26,054 bases of DNA from Desulfurobacterium sp. (GCA_026988135.1 JALSLT010000003.1:1-26054), one strand, 5' to 3'; numbered from the stretch's first letter, positions 7,256 through 14,780 are shown. Translations and numbers: made by a program. The notes: a model not told the origin generated them from the sequence alone.

Positions 7256-8332
7256 ATGAAAGTAACTGTTTACGGATTTGGAAGTCTTAACTATTACTTA
7301 AATTCACTAAAAGTACCCAATAGACTTGGTGGAGAACCTCCCTATGGCGGTTCAGCAATGGCAATAGAGTTTGCAAAAGCTGGTTACGATGTAACTCTTG
7401 CCGATCCAAACCTTGAAAAGCTTCCCCGTGAAATGGTGGATAAAGTGGAAAAGGCGGGAGTGAAGCTTACAACAGATGATGTTGAAGCTGCAAAAGGTGC
7501 TGAAGTTGCAATTCTTTTTACACCGTTTAGAAGCGGAATAACATTTAAAGTGGCAGAAGCGATACTCCCCTATCTTGGAGAAAATGCTGTTATCTGTACA
7601 ACCTGCACAATGTCGGTTCTTGTCCTAAATTCCTATCTTCAAAACATAATATTTATGGAAGGAAGAGAAGATATAGGATTTTCAACAATGCACCCTGCAG
7701 CAATTCCCGGTACTCCCCAGCACAAACACTATCTTATCGCAACAAATGAACTTCTTAAAAAACCGATAGTAACACAGGAACAGATAGATAATCTGAAAAA
7801 TCTTGCCGTTGATGCTGGAAAAAAAGTATATCTTCTACCGGCCGAGCTTGTATCTGCAGTCGGTGATATGGGTATCGTAACAACATCGATAGCCTTTACA
7901 GGTGCAATCGAATATTACAGAATAGCGAGAGATGTTCTTAAAACGAAACGTTCAATGACCGAATTTCAAATATCACAGTCCCTTCAAGTAGTTTCAAGTA
8001 TCGTTGCAAAGTATGGACTTGCAGGTCTTATAAAACTTCTGGACATTAATGCGATGAAAGATTCTTTAAAATCCATGCTTCTTGAAAAGGACGAGCAACC
8101 TCTCACAATTACTGCTATCGATATTCTTGAAAAAATGGAGGAGATAGTCCCTGAACTGATGGAAGAAGCGGAAAAGTTCGAGGTTTCCGGTACGGTTTAT
8201 ACATCCGCTCCTTCTCCGATGCTTGTAGAATACATGGAAGACCTGGTAGGTGATGAGGTTTTAAAGGGAATTTTAAGAGAATCCTGGAAAAAATTCTATG
8301 AAGGTGTATCGGAAAGAGATCTTCTGGATTAA
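7256..8332 (+). CDS. hmdII: HmdII, paralogue of [Fe]-hydrogenase (H2-forming methylene-tetrahydropterin dehydrogenase family)
   Basis: The N-terminal Rossmann domain starts MKVTVYGFG and continues into GGEPPYGGSAMAIEFAKAGYDV, a pattern I associate with methanogen HmdII (such as MJ1338) rather than true Hmd. Cys117 in ICTTCTMS aligns with the Hmd Cys that binds the iron of the FeGP cofactor. HPAAIPGTPQH follows. The helical C-terminal half begins with the family-typical YLLPAELVSAVGDMG. The 358 residues fit. The catalytic His14 of true Hmd (in YRTHA) has no counterpart, so strong H2 activity is doubtful. As I recall, HmdII from the Desulfurobacterium lineage has been studied and can use tetrahydrofolate derivatives. 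I use ATG 7256 because GAGG lies 5 bases upstream; GTG 7250 lies on the ribosome site. First gene of the operon with all hcg genes. Confidence 0.92.
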   Translation: MKVTVYGFGSLNYYLNSLKVPNRLGGEPPYGGSAMAIEFAKAGYDVTLADPNLEKLPREMVDKVEKAGVKLTTDDVEAAKGAEVAILFTPFRSGITFKVAEAILPYLGENAVICTTCTMSVLVLNSYLQNIIFMEGREDIGFSTMHPAAIPGTPQHKHYLIATNELLKKPIVTQEQIDNLKNLAVDAGKKVYLLPAELVSAVGDMGIVTTSIAFTGAIEYYRIARDVLKTKRSMTEFQISQSLQVVSSIVAKYGLAGLIKLLDINAMKDSLKSMLLEKDEQPLTITAIDILEKMEEIVPELMEEAEKFEVSGTVYTSAPSPMLVEYMEDLVGDEVLKGILRESWKKFYEGVSERDLLD

Positions 8333-8363
8333 CTTTAAAGTGTAAACATTTACGGAGGATATT

Positions 8364-8744
8364 ATGGCTAGTAAAAGGGAGCTTCTTGAAGAGATATTAT
8401 CAGACCTTGCAGACGCTCTTGGAGCAGATATGCTTGGTTCTTTGGTAGCAACACCTGACGGACAAGTTGTCGTTTCAACAATGCTTAAAGGAAATTTAAG
8501 TGCTGAAAAATTAGCAGCTATGTCCGCCGCTGTTGTCGGGACATCGGAAAGATTATCCAAAGTTGTAGAAGCCGGAGACTTTGAGGATGCTTTAATAAGA
8601 TGCTCAAAACAAAACATCCTTTCAAAAAAGGCAGGAAAACGAGCTATTCTGGTATGTGTCATAAAAGCTGATGCAAATATAGGTCTTCTTAACATCGAAG
8701 TTGAAGATGCGATAGAGCGCATAAAATCTGTTCTCGGTGTATAG
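8364..8744 (+). CDS. Roadblock/LC7-domain protein inside the hmd-hcg operon
   Basis: This 126-residue protein is a single Roadblock/LC7 domain. Helix 1 is RELLEEILSDLADALGADM. It is followed by the strand pair GSLVATPDGQVVVST, a long Ala-rich helix (LSAEKLAAMSAAVVGTSERL), and the later strands RAILVCVIKADANIGLLNIEV. Roadblock proteins form dimers that regulate small GTPases (MglB type) or act as scaffolds; no small GTPase gene is present in this window. A GGAGG site lies 5 bases from the ATG. It is 31 bp after hmdII and 12 bp before hcgA, so it is co-transcribed with them. It is not one of the seven known hcg products, and a role in cofactor delivery or in regulating HmdII is inference. Confidence 0.82.
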   Translation: MASKRELLEEILSDLADALGADMLGSLVATPDGQVVVSTMLKGNLSAEKLAAMSAAVVGTSERLSKVVEAGDFEDALIRCSKQNILSKKAGKRAILVCVIKADANIGLLNIEVEDAIERIKSVLGV

Positions 8745-8756
8745 GACTTTCCTTTT

Positions 8757-9623
8757 ATGGTAGAAATAACTTCAACAGTACACATTAGCAATTTTTGCTA
8801 TTTTATGGAGAAATGTGCCTATTGCGGATTCGCAGTAGGCACCTCACCTGACGGATATCTCTTTTTAACAGACAAAAAACAGGAAGAGATAAAAAAAGCA
8901 GCTATATCCATAGCAAAAAGTGGAATTAAAAGGGTAAGCATCTCAGCAGGTTACGGTAATTTTTACAAAATACTCAAAGGCCTTGAAATCATAAAAGAAA
9001 ATACGAAACTAAAAGTTCTTATAAATATTGGCGGCGACCTTAACCGAACCGAAATTACCCTTTTGAAAAGTGCTGGTGTTGATACGATCTGTTGCAATCT
9101 TGAAACAATGAACCTTAACCTTTTCAGAAAGCTAAAACCCGAAGATTCTATAGAGAAACGGATGAAAGTATGTTATCAGGTAAAAGAAACCGGTACGGAA
9201 CTTTCAAGTGGACTTCTTGTAGGAATAGGAGAAACGGAAAAGGACAGACAACTACATCTTGAATTTCTAAATGCAATAGAAGTTGACGAAGTTCCTGTGA
9301 TGGGATTTCACCCTTATAGGGGAACACCTATGGAGCAGATGGAAGAAGCTTCGTTAAAGTTGCAACTAAAAGTTATAAAACTGGTAAAAAGTAAAATTCC
9401 CTCTTTAAAGCGACTAACCGTTCCATTCCCTACAATTGGAAAAGAGGGAATAATCCCTGCCGTTAAAGCCGGAGCAACTAATATTGCAACAGTCATTCCG
9501 AAAAACTACCCTCTCCCGATAAAAGGAGTAGGTTCTCCTTCTGTAGGTATTTTGGAAGAAATTCTTACCATTTTAGAAAAAGAAGGGATAAAAGCCGATG
9601 TTAAAAAACCGGTATCCGTTTAA
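8757..9623 (+). CDS. hcgA: HcgA, radical SAM enzyme of FeGP cofactor synthesis
   Basis: HcgA is a radical SAM protein needed for FeGP cofactor assembly. The iron-sulfur motif is the unusual C-x5-C-x2-C (Cys14, Cys20, Cys23 in NFCYFMEKCAYCGF), characteristic of HcgA and not the common C-x3-C-x2-C. Further along are KRVSISAGYG, INIGGD, CCNLETMN, SGLLVGIGETEKDR and MGFHPYRGTPM, which are BioB/HydE-like barrel strands. The 288 residues cover a full barrel. The ribosome site is weak (AGGA 10 bases upstream). It overlaps the next gene by 26 bp. Confidence 0.9.
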   Translation: MVEITSTVHISNFCYFMEKCAYCGFAVGTSPDGYLFLTDKKQEEIKKAAISIAKSGIKRVSISAGYGNFYKILKGLEIIKENTKLKVLINIGGDLNRTEITLLKSAGVDTICCNLETMNLNLFRKLKPEDSIEKRMKVCYQVKETGTELSSGLLVGIGETEKDRQLHLEFLNAIEVDEVPVMGFHPYRGTPMEQMEEASLKLQLKVIKLVKSKIPSLKRLTVPFPTIGKEGIIPAVKAGATNIATVIPKNYPLPIKGVGSPSVGILEEILTILEKEGIKADVKKPVSV

Positions 9624-10776
9624 ACATTCTTATCTCGAATCTCTATCCGGAGTAAGAAGAGGCGATAAACCCGAAGAAACAGAAGCTATAAAAGAAATCG
9701 TTCTAAAAAGTAAAGTTGGTATTGTTACAAACAGTGAACGGAAATTTACGGTACTAAAAAATCTCTTATCTCTTTTCGGAATTAAAACTGTTGAAAAAAT
9801 AGAGATAGCTACCGATTCATTTGATTTAACTCAAATTCCGGCTCTTTCAAAAGCGTTAGCTGGAAAATTTATTTCCGATTGTGATATTTTTTTAACAAGA
9901 GGAAGACTTGGACTTCCCGGTTCAGGTGCTTTTACTGTTTTGACAGACAGAGAAGGAAATATACTATCGGGAGTAACTTCCCAATCTCATCATCTTCATC
10001 GCTTTTCCGTTGAAACCGCCATCTTTTTCGATATTGTTTCTCTCTTAAAAAGAATAGGGCTTCAGCCTTACCACAAAGGTATTACCGATTCTACAAGAAC
10101 AGTCTATTCAAGTTTATCTCTATTTGAGATAGGAAAAATGATAAGCAAACAGAAGGCAGAACCTTTAAAAAAGTTTTCAGGAAAGAAACTTCTAATTATA
10201 GGCGGTTACTTTGACGGAATATTTATCGGTGAATTTCTCAGAGAAAATTTTGAAAAAATTTATCTAATAGATAAAGAAGAATCCGTTCTTAACTTATCTC
10301 CGTTTCCATCTCTTCAAAACAAAGAGAAACAATTTGATCTGATTCTCGACCTTACAGGATTCGGAGGAGTTAAAACAGAAAAAGGGAAAGTTTTATCTTT
10401 TACAGGAGAAACGGTTATTACGGAAGAACCTTCGGGGGCAATTAATCTTGAAACGGAAAAAGATACAGATTACAGACTAAAACTAAGAAGCAGAATCGCC
10501 AACACTTCCGGAACTATGACTCTTGCGGTAAAGATAGTTAGAAAGGCAGTTGATATTATCGAAGAGAAAAAGGGTGTTCTTTACGCTGTTCCCAACTTAC
10601 TCTTTGCCGAAAATCTACTTTTCAATCTTAAAAATGAAACTGCTTTTAAAGAAATAACATACCTTCCTGCAATTACCGTTTCCGTTAAAAAAGATAGCAA
10701 AATAACAACCGAAACAGTTGATGAAACCGTTACCTCTATTATAAAGGAGCTTCTGTTTGAATTGGAAGAAAATTGA
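9598..10776 (+). CDS. hcgBC: HcgB-HcgC fusion: guanylyltransferase joined to pyridinol methyltransferase
   Basis: Residues about 35-155 match HcgB (DUF3236), which transfers GMP from GTP to the pyridinol. Seen are GIVTNSERKF (41-50), FLTRGRLGLPGSGAF (98-112) and TSQSHHLHRF. Residues about 160-392 match HcgC, the SAM-dependent C-methyltransferase that methylates C3 of the pyridinol. Seen are KGITDSTRTVY at the start, a Rossmann segment KKLLIIGGYFDG (196-207) ending IYLIDKE, and SRIANTSGTMTLAVKIVRKA (298-317). In methanogens, as far as I know, these are separate proteins of roughly 160 and 265 residues, so 392 residues is about the sum of compact versions. There is no stop or internal ribosome site at the junction. 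It overlaps hcgA (26 bp) and hcgD (20 bp). Domain assignments are from pattern memory; the fusion itself is plain in the reading frame. Confidence 0.82.
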   Translation: MLKNRYPFKHSYLESLSGVRRGDKPEETEAIKEIVLKSKVGIVTNSERKFTVLKNLLSLFGIKTVEKIEIATDSFDLTQIPALSKALAGKFISDCDIFLTRGRLGLPGSGAFTVLTDREGNILSGVTSQSHHLHRFSVETAIFFDIVSLLKRIGLQPYHKGITDSTRTVYSSLSLFEIGKMISKQKAEPLKKFSGKKLLIIGGYFDGIFIGEFLRENFEKIYLIDKEESVLNLSPFPSLQNKEKQFDLILDLTGFGGVKTEKGKVLSFTGETVITEEPSGAINLETEKDTDYRLKLRSRIANTSGTMTLAVKIVRKAVDIIEEKKGVLYAVPNLLFAENLLFNLKNETAFKEITYLPAITVSVKKDSKITTETVDETVTSIIKELLFELEEN

Positions 10777-11449
10777 AACAGTTCTAAGAAAAATTGTTCC
10801 TGAATCTGAAGGAATAGATGGGGATTTTTACGGTTGGTTTACGGATAAAAAACCTGAAAGTATTGGAAAAGTGGCTGTTGTAGTGGACCTCCTAAAGAAC
10901 ATGAATTTATCAGCTTATGACCTGATAATATCACACCATAAGCCCTCTTTTGACTCTGAATTTCCCATATTTGTTTTACACTCCCCTCTCGATAGTATAA
11001 ATTGGGGATGTCACTATCAACTTGCCAAAATTTTCGGGTTTGAACCAGTAAAGAAATTTGATTCCGGTTTGGGTGTTTATGTCAAAGACATAGATATAGA
11101 AGGAGAAACCCTCCTTTCATTAACTAAAAAAGAGCTTTCCAATAGTTTAGCCTACTTTATCCCTGATAGAAAAATTAAACAAATAGCTTTTTTCAGCGGT
11201 TGCGGTTTCAACTTTCCCGATTTTATTCAGGAAGCAATAGAAAGAGAAATAGATTTTATTATATCCGGAGATATTGTCCATCACACAGCTGTTCTCCTTA
11301 AAAATAGGAATATAGGTTTTATAGATGCAGGACACTATCATACAGAAATACCCGGGATAAAAGAATTTGTCAGAAGGTTGAAAAAATTCATAGGAAATGT
11401 GGAGTTTATAGATGGAGGGGCACCCTATTCTTACATTCGCATCGGCTGA
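10757..11449 (+). CDS. hcgD: HcgD, NIF3-like iron protein of FeGP cofactor synthesis
   Basis: NIF3/DUF34 family. In the Hcg set this member binds iron and is thought to deliver it to the cofactor. The metal ligands of the family are visible: His60-His61 in ISHHKP, Asp79 in HSPLDS, and His193 with Glu197 in GHYHTE (H-x3-E). At 230 residues it is the short NIF3 form, without the inserted PII-like domain. The start is TTG: AAGGAG lies 7 bases upstream, and the frame overlaps hcgBC by 20 bp. The hcgF frame overlaps its end by 38 bp if hcgF starts at its ATG. NIF3 proteins are widespread, so the specific HcgD call rests on the operon. Confidence 0.86.
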   Translation: MNWKKIETVLRKIVPESEGIDGDFYGWFTDKKPESIGKVAVVVDLLKNMNLSAYDLIISHHKPSFDSEFPIFVLHSPLDSINWGCHYQLAKIFGFEPVKKFDSGLGVYVKDIDIEGETLLSLTKKELSNSLAYFIPDRKIKQIAFFSGCGFNFPDFIQEAIEREIDFIISGDIVHHTAVLLKNRNIGFIDAGHYHTEIPGIKEFVRRLKKFIGNVEFIDGGAPYSYIRIG

Positions 11450-11903
11450 ATGTTTTACTCACTGTGAAATCGGAATGAAAACTCATCTTCTTTCTGCACC
11501 TTATAGGAAAAACAGACTGCCCATATCCGTTAAAACCGTCCTTTTTTTACCATCAAGAGAATCTGTAAAAACTTTTCTTGAAGTCTCGCTTCCGAAACCG
11601 GATTACGAAGTGGAAGGAATAAAAATCTATAAAGAAACGGAAAATGAAGAGGTCGTTTCTCTGTTGGTTAAAGAATTAAAAAAAAAGACAGGAGCAGATA
11701 TTTGCATCTCATCAAGTGCCGGAACGGGAAAAGGAATCGTAGCTATTCTTTTTAAAAATAAAATCCATATACTTAAAACAGTTATGGAAATCAAAGACTT
11801 TAAAAAAACCACAACTCAAGAGGTAAAAAAAAGAAAAGAAGAAGCCGTTGAAAAAACATTAAACTTTATAGAAAAACTATTAGAGGAGCATTTTTATGGA
11901 TAA
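11412..11903 (+). CDS. hcgF: HcgF, guanylylpyridinol-binding thioester protein (UPF0254 type)
   Basis: The N-terminal block ASAECFTHCEIGMKTH closely resembles the start of the UPF0254/HcgF family (ATAECFTHGxIGxEIH, from memory). The Cys in AECF (Cys14 by this start) is the residue that binds the pyridinol carboxylate as a thioester in HcgF. HcgF acts with HcgE, which adenylates that carboxylate. CISSSAGTGKG later in the chain is a Gly-rich loop of the family. The ATG at 11412 has GGAG 7 bases upstream. An ATT five codons later has GAGGGG 6 bases upstream and would place the Cys at position 9, as in the characterised archaeal protein. The end overlaps hcgE by 8 bp. Confidence 0.87.
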   Translation: MEGHPILTFASAECFTHCEIGMKTHLLSAPYRKNRLPISVKTVLFLPSRESVKTFLEVSLPKPDYEVEGIKIYKETENEEVVSLLVKELKKKTGADICISSSAGTGKGIVAILFKNKIHILKTVMEIKDFKKTTTQEVKKRKEEAVEKTLNFIEKLLEEHFYG

Positions 11904-12567
11904 TGTAAATTATATTGAAAATCTTCTCATACCTTTTGGAAGAATTGCTCTTCTTGGAGCTGGAAGACTTGGAATAAGAGTTATGGAAAGGATAGTTATG
12001 ACTCACCGAGGCGGGTTTAAAAAAATCTCTGTTTATGACGGAGGAACAATCGAGGAAAATGATTTTTATCATATTGACAAAGGAGCAATCCCAAAGGAAA
12101 ACAAAGCCTCTTTCCTGAAAAGAAAGTTTCTAACTCCAGATACAAGGCAGAAAGAGATAGAAGCAGTTCCGTTTAATTTTTCAAAAGAAGAGATAAAACT
12201 TTTAAAAAATGCAGATACGGTAGTATCCACTATAGCTGGAGGAGACACCCTTCCCCTTATTGCAGAAATAGGAAATTTCTGTGAACTAAACGCCATACCT
12301 TTCATAACAACTAATGGAGTTTTTGGTTTCGGAGATGAAGAAATTTCTATCTGTAGAAAACTGAAAGAGATTAAAAAAGGACCTGCTCTATTTTTAAAAA
12401 AATATAATTTCCCTGAAGAAACAGAGCAGATAAGATTTATCGGTACAGGAATACTTATTGAGGAAAAACTCCCTATATCTCCTATCATCCTTGAAAAAAT
12501 TGCTGATATGATTTCTACAGAAGTACTTAAAAGCCTTTATGGGAGAAAAGATGGAAAAAATTATTAG
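11896..12567 (+). CDS. hcgE: HcgE, ThiF/E1-like adenylyltransferase of FeGP cofactor synthesis
   Basis: Ubiquitin-activating-like (ThiF/MoeB) fold. The nucleotide-binding glycine motif is LLGAGRLG (Gly21, Gly23, Gly26), followed by the ISVYDGGTIEENDF strand-loop and by VVSTIAGGD and PFITTNGVFGFG. HcgE activates the carboxylate of guanylylpyridinol with ATP, and the product passes to HcgF. At 223 residues it is compact and lacks the Cys-x2-Cys zinc pairs of ThiF/MoeB. The ATG has GAGGAG about 6 bases upstream. It overlaps hcgF by 8 bp and hcgG by 17 bp, so E and F are co-translated partners. Confidence 0.88.
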   Translation: MDNVNYIENLLIPFGRIALLGAGRLGIRVMERIVMTHRGGFKKISVYDGGTIEENDFYHIDKGAIPKENKASFLKRKFLTPDTRQKEIEAVPFNFSKEEIKLLKNADTVVSTIAGGDTLPLIAEIGNFCELNAIPFITTNGVFGFGDEEISICRKLKEIKKGPALFLKKYNFPEETEQIRFIGTGILIEEKLPISPIILEKIADMISTEVLKSLYGRKDGKNY

Positions 12568-14074
12568 AGAAATTTTAAAAGGAGACTGGTACCTTTGTTT
12601 AAGCTTATCCGAGAAAGGAAGGAAATCTCCGGAAAAACTAAAAAGTGCAATTGAAAAACTTAACGATACAGAACTTATAAAACTTGGACAAATCTATAAA
12701 CGTTTCCCATTCGGATGTGATATAACCGAAATAGTCGTCGATGTTGTTAGTGATAGGCAATCACTAACAGAAATCAAAGGTGGATTTAGAATTCTTGACA
12801 GACTTGGTCTTCCCGTCCACGTTTGTTCGTACGCCATAAGCGATATAGCAGAAAGAGAAAGAAAAACTCCTTATCAGATTATGAAAGAACTGAGAAACTT
12901 AACTAAAATGCCTATTGATATAGACCATTTTGGCAAGTACGGTCCCATGCGTTACCCGGAAGAGATAGTCAAGTGTCCTGCTGACTGTTACAGATTAGGA
13001 AAACCGTTTAACGGATGCCCTAGAGGAAGAATACATAAAAGAGTAATTGAAAAAGAGAAACGTTACATTGATGAACGGGAAAAGTGGTTTGAGATATGCG
13101 AATCGGTTAGCGTAAGCCTAATGTCGTTTCAGAAAAACACATCTCATTCTGCTCCACCGGAAGAAACCGTTCAGGTGATAAAAGAGATCAAAAAACATGG
13201 CAAAGGTGTAGGAGCAATCATCTGTGTTGGAGATGGTAAAGAAGAGCTTATCAGAGGATTAAAGGCATGTATGGAATACAAAATCGATGAGATAGTGATA
13301 GAAGGTGGACCATATAATCGCACAGATAACCGCAAGCGCTCTTTTGCAGAAGCAATCGTTATGGCAAGAATTGTCTCAGAAGGGAAAGTTATTGCAACAA
13401 ACGGACAGTATGAAAATGAACTCCGCTTCGGATTAAAGTGCGGATTGAACAGCGTTATTAGCGGCTTTCCGGGAAATCATCACGCTTATATGTCAGGATA
13501 TAATCCTGGAGAAGCAACCATTGATAAATTTGGACTTCCTAAAATATTCGAAATCATAAACGAAGAAGTGGAAACTTCTCCATTTCCTATTCCCTCAGAT
13601 AGAAAAACTGCAGAAATAATAGCAAAATCAGCAAAGTTTTTAGGAGAGAAAAATATCTATCCATCCAAAAAGATAGGGAAAATTCCAATAGGCGATGCCC
13701 ACTGGTTTCTTCTTATCAAATCCCCTCTTGCCAAAAAGATAAAACTCAGGAAAACTTTTGAAGATTTTATAAGGGAAATCAAGAAAAGAAAAGTTGAAAC
13801 CCTTGGTATTCTTGGTGGTAGATTCATCTGTTGGAAAATAGCCGAGGAAATCTATCCATTTGTCAAAAAAATACTTATCAGCGACAAAGATACGGAAATT
13901 GAAAAAATCACAGTTAAGCATTTAAAAAACGTTTTTGGAGAAAAAATAGAGGGTTGTAACGGAGATGATAAACTATGTGCAAAACACTCTCAATTAACTG
14001 TTTTAGCCTCTTTTATCCCTTCCCTGATAAATCGTTTTAAAAATCAATCCGGCATTATAACCCTTGAAGATTGA
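12551..14074 (+). CDS. hcgG: HcgG, FeGP cofactor biosynthesis protein of unresolved chemistry
   Basis: This 507-residue protein closes the operon and matches the size and position of HcgG. The N-terminal two thirds look barrel-like and carry a Cys group KCPADCYRLGKPFNGCPRG (Cys142, Cys146, Cys156) that could hold a metal or iron-sulfur cluster. IDHFGKYGPMRYPEE, VIEGGPYNRTDNRKR and GFPGNHHAYMSGYNPGEAT are polar, strongly patterned blocks of the kind seen in active sites. The last about 130 residues look Rossmann-like (ETLGILGGRFICWKIAEEI). I start at ATG 12551, which has GGGAG 5 bases upstream, rather than at ATG 12539. I do not know its exact reaction; a part in making the acyl or CO ligands is a guess. 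A promoter for the next gene overlaps its last codons. Confidence 0.83.
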   Translation: MEKIIREILKGDWYLCLSLSEKGRKSPEKLKSAIEKLNDTELIKLGQIYKRFPFGCDITEIVVDVVSDRQSLTEIKGGFRILDRLGLPVHVCSYAISDIAERERKTPYQIMKELRNLTKMPIDIDHFGKYGPMRYPEEIVKCPADCYRLGKPFNGCPRGRIHKRVIEKEKRYIDEREKWFEICESVSVSLMSFQKNTSHSAPPEETVQVIKEIKKHGKGVGAIICVGDGKEELIRGLKACMEYKIDEIVIEGGPYNRTDNRKRSFAEAIVMARIVSEGKVIATNGQYENELRFGLKCGLNSVISGFPGNHHAYMSGYNPGEATIDKFGLPKIFEIINEEVETSPFPIPSDRKTAEIIAKSAKFLGEKNIYPSKKIGKIPIGDAHWFLLIKSPLAKKIKLRKTFEDFIREIKKRKVETLGILGGRFICWKIAEEIYPFVKKILISDKDTEIEKITVKHLKNVFGEKIEGCNGDDKLCAKHSQLTVLASFIPSLINRFKNQSGIITLED

Positions 14075-14091
14075 AAAGCTTGGTATATAAT
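14064..14091 (+). promoter_or_regulatory. Sigma-70-type promoter of the DUF2155-like lipoprotein gene
   Basis: TTGAAG (14064-14069), 16-bp spacer, TATAAT (14086-14091). The -10 is a perfect consensus. The -35 lies inside the last codons of hcgG. The leader would be about 30 bases and contains the AAGGAG ribosome site. This separates the lipoprotein from the hcg operon at the transcript level. Confidence 0.7.
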
Positions 14092-14126
14092 CAAATCTCA
14101 AATAAAAGTTTTTTAAGGAGTAAACG

Positions 14127-14750
14127 ATGAAAAAACAGACAGCTCTCGTTCTCGGACTTGTTGCCTCTTTAGCCATTGCAGGATGTGGCAACAAAAACGA
14201 ACCAAAAGAGGAAAAAGCCGTTTCTATGGGGACTGCCGGAAAACTTCCACCGGGACATCCTCAAATTGGAAACAAAACTGAACTTCCACCGGGACATCCA
14301 CCTGTGAATGGAACAATGGGAATGCCACCTCAGGGTATGATGGGAATGGGACAGGAAGGAATGACTCCCGGGATGCACCCTAAAACAATGACAAAACTTA
14401 CAAAACCGGTGGCACTTCCCGAAGAAGTGAAGAAAACATGGAAGTTTGCTGAAATTGTAATTATGGATAAAACAACAGGAAAGGTTGTAAAAGAAGAAAA
14501 AGTTAAACCCGGTGATAAAATTAAATTGGGAAACACCGAAATCGATATTCTTTACATTGTTCCCGACCTAAAACTCATGCAGAACGAATACACATCAGCA
14601 ACTAACGAACCTAACAATCCCGCTGTTATAGTCAGAGCAAAAGAGAGTGGCAAAGTTACATACGAAGGACCTATATACCAGAAATTCCAAATATTTACCA
14701 TTAATAATCCGAAGTATGAACTCGGTATTAAAACCGTGTTAAAGAAGTAA
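14127..14750 (+). CDS. Met/His-rich lipoprotein with DUF2155-like domain
   Basis: A lipoprotein signal (MKKQ, hydrophobic core, lipobox AIAGC, Cys20) is followed by a low-complexity linker (about 38-90). The linker carries two PPGHP motifs (41-45, 54-58) and a Met-rich run (MGMPPQGMMGMGQEGM, then PGMHP). The C-terminal domain (about 98-207: TWKFAEIVIMDKTTGKV ... YEGPIYQKF) resembles DUF2155, a small beta domain of unknown function. It should sit on the membrane facing the periplasm. Met/His-rich linkers of this sort can bind copper, which is inference here. It has its own promoter (14064-14091) and an AAGGAG site, and a hairpin follows its stop codon. Confidence 0.75.
   Translation: MKKQTALVLGLVASLAIAGCGNKNEPKEEKAVSMGTAGKLPPGHPQIGNKTELPPGHPPVNGTMGMPPQGMMGMGQEGMTPGMHPKTMTKLTKPVALPEEVKKTWKFAEIVIMDKTTGKVVKEEKVKPGDKIKLGNTEIDILYIVPDLKLMQNEYTSATNEPNNPAVIVRAKESGKVTYEGPIYQKFQIFTINNPKYELGIKTVLKK
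14242..14299 (+). repeat. Two 19-bp direct copies, 39 bp apart, in the lipoprotein linker
   Basis: AACTTCCACCGGGACATCC occurs at 14242-14260 and 14281-14299, a period of 39 bp (13 codons). Each copy codes for LPPGHP. It suggests that the linker grew by a duplication that stayed in frame. Confidence 0.85.
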
Positions 14751-14754
14751 CATC

Positions 14755-14780
14755 GGGGGAATTATCCCCCTACTTTTCTT
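14755..14780 (+). terminator. Hairpin terminator after the lipoprotein gene
   Basis: GGGGGA / TCCCCC with loop ATTA (14755-14770), followed by TACTTTTCTT. It lies 4 bp past the stop codon. The T-tract is interrupted, so it may be a partial terminator that lets some transcription reach the small membrane gene and rlmN. Confidence 0.6.

Noticed and set aside
12069..12488. 139-codon minus-strand frame opposite hcgE
   Set aside because: Lies entirely within hcgE, which has clear motifs and operon coupling.
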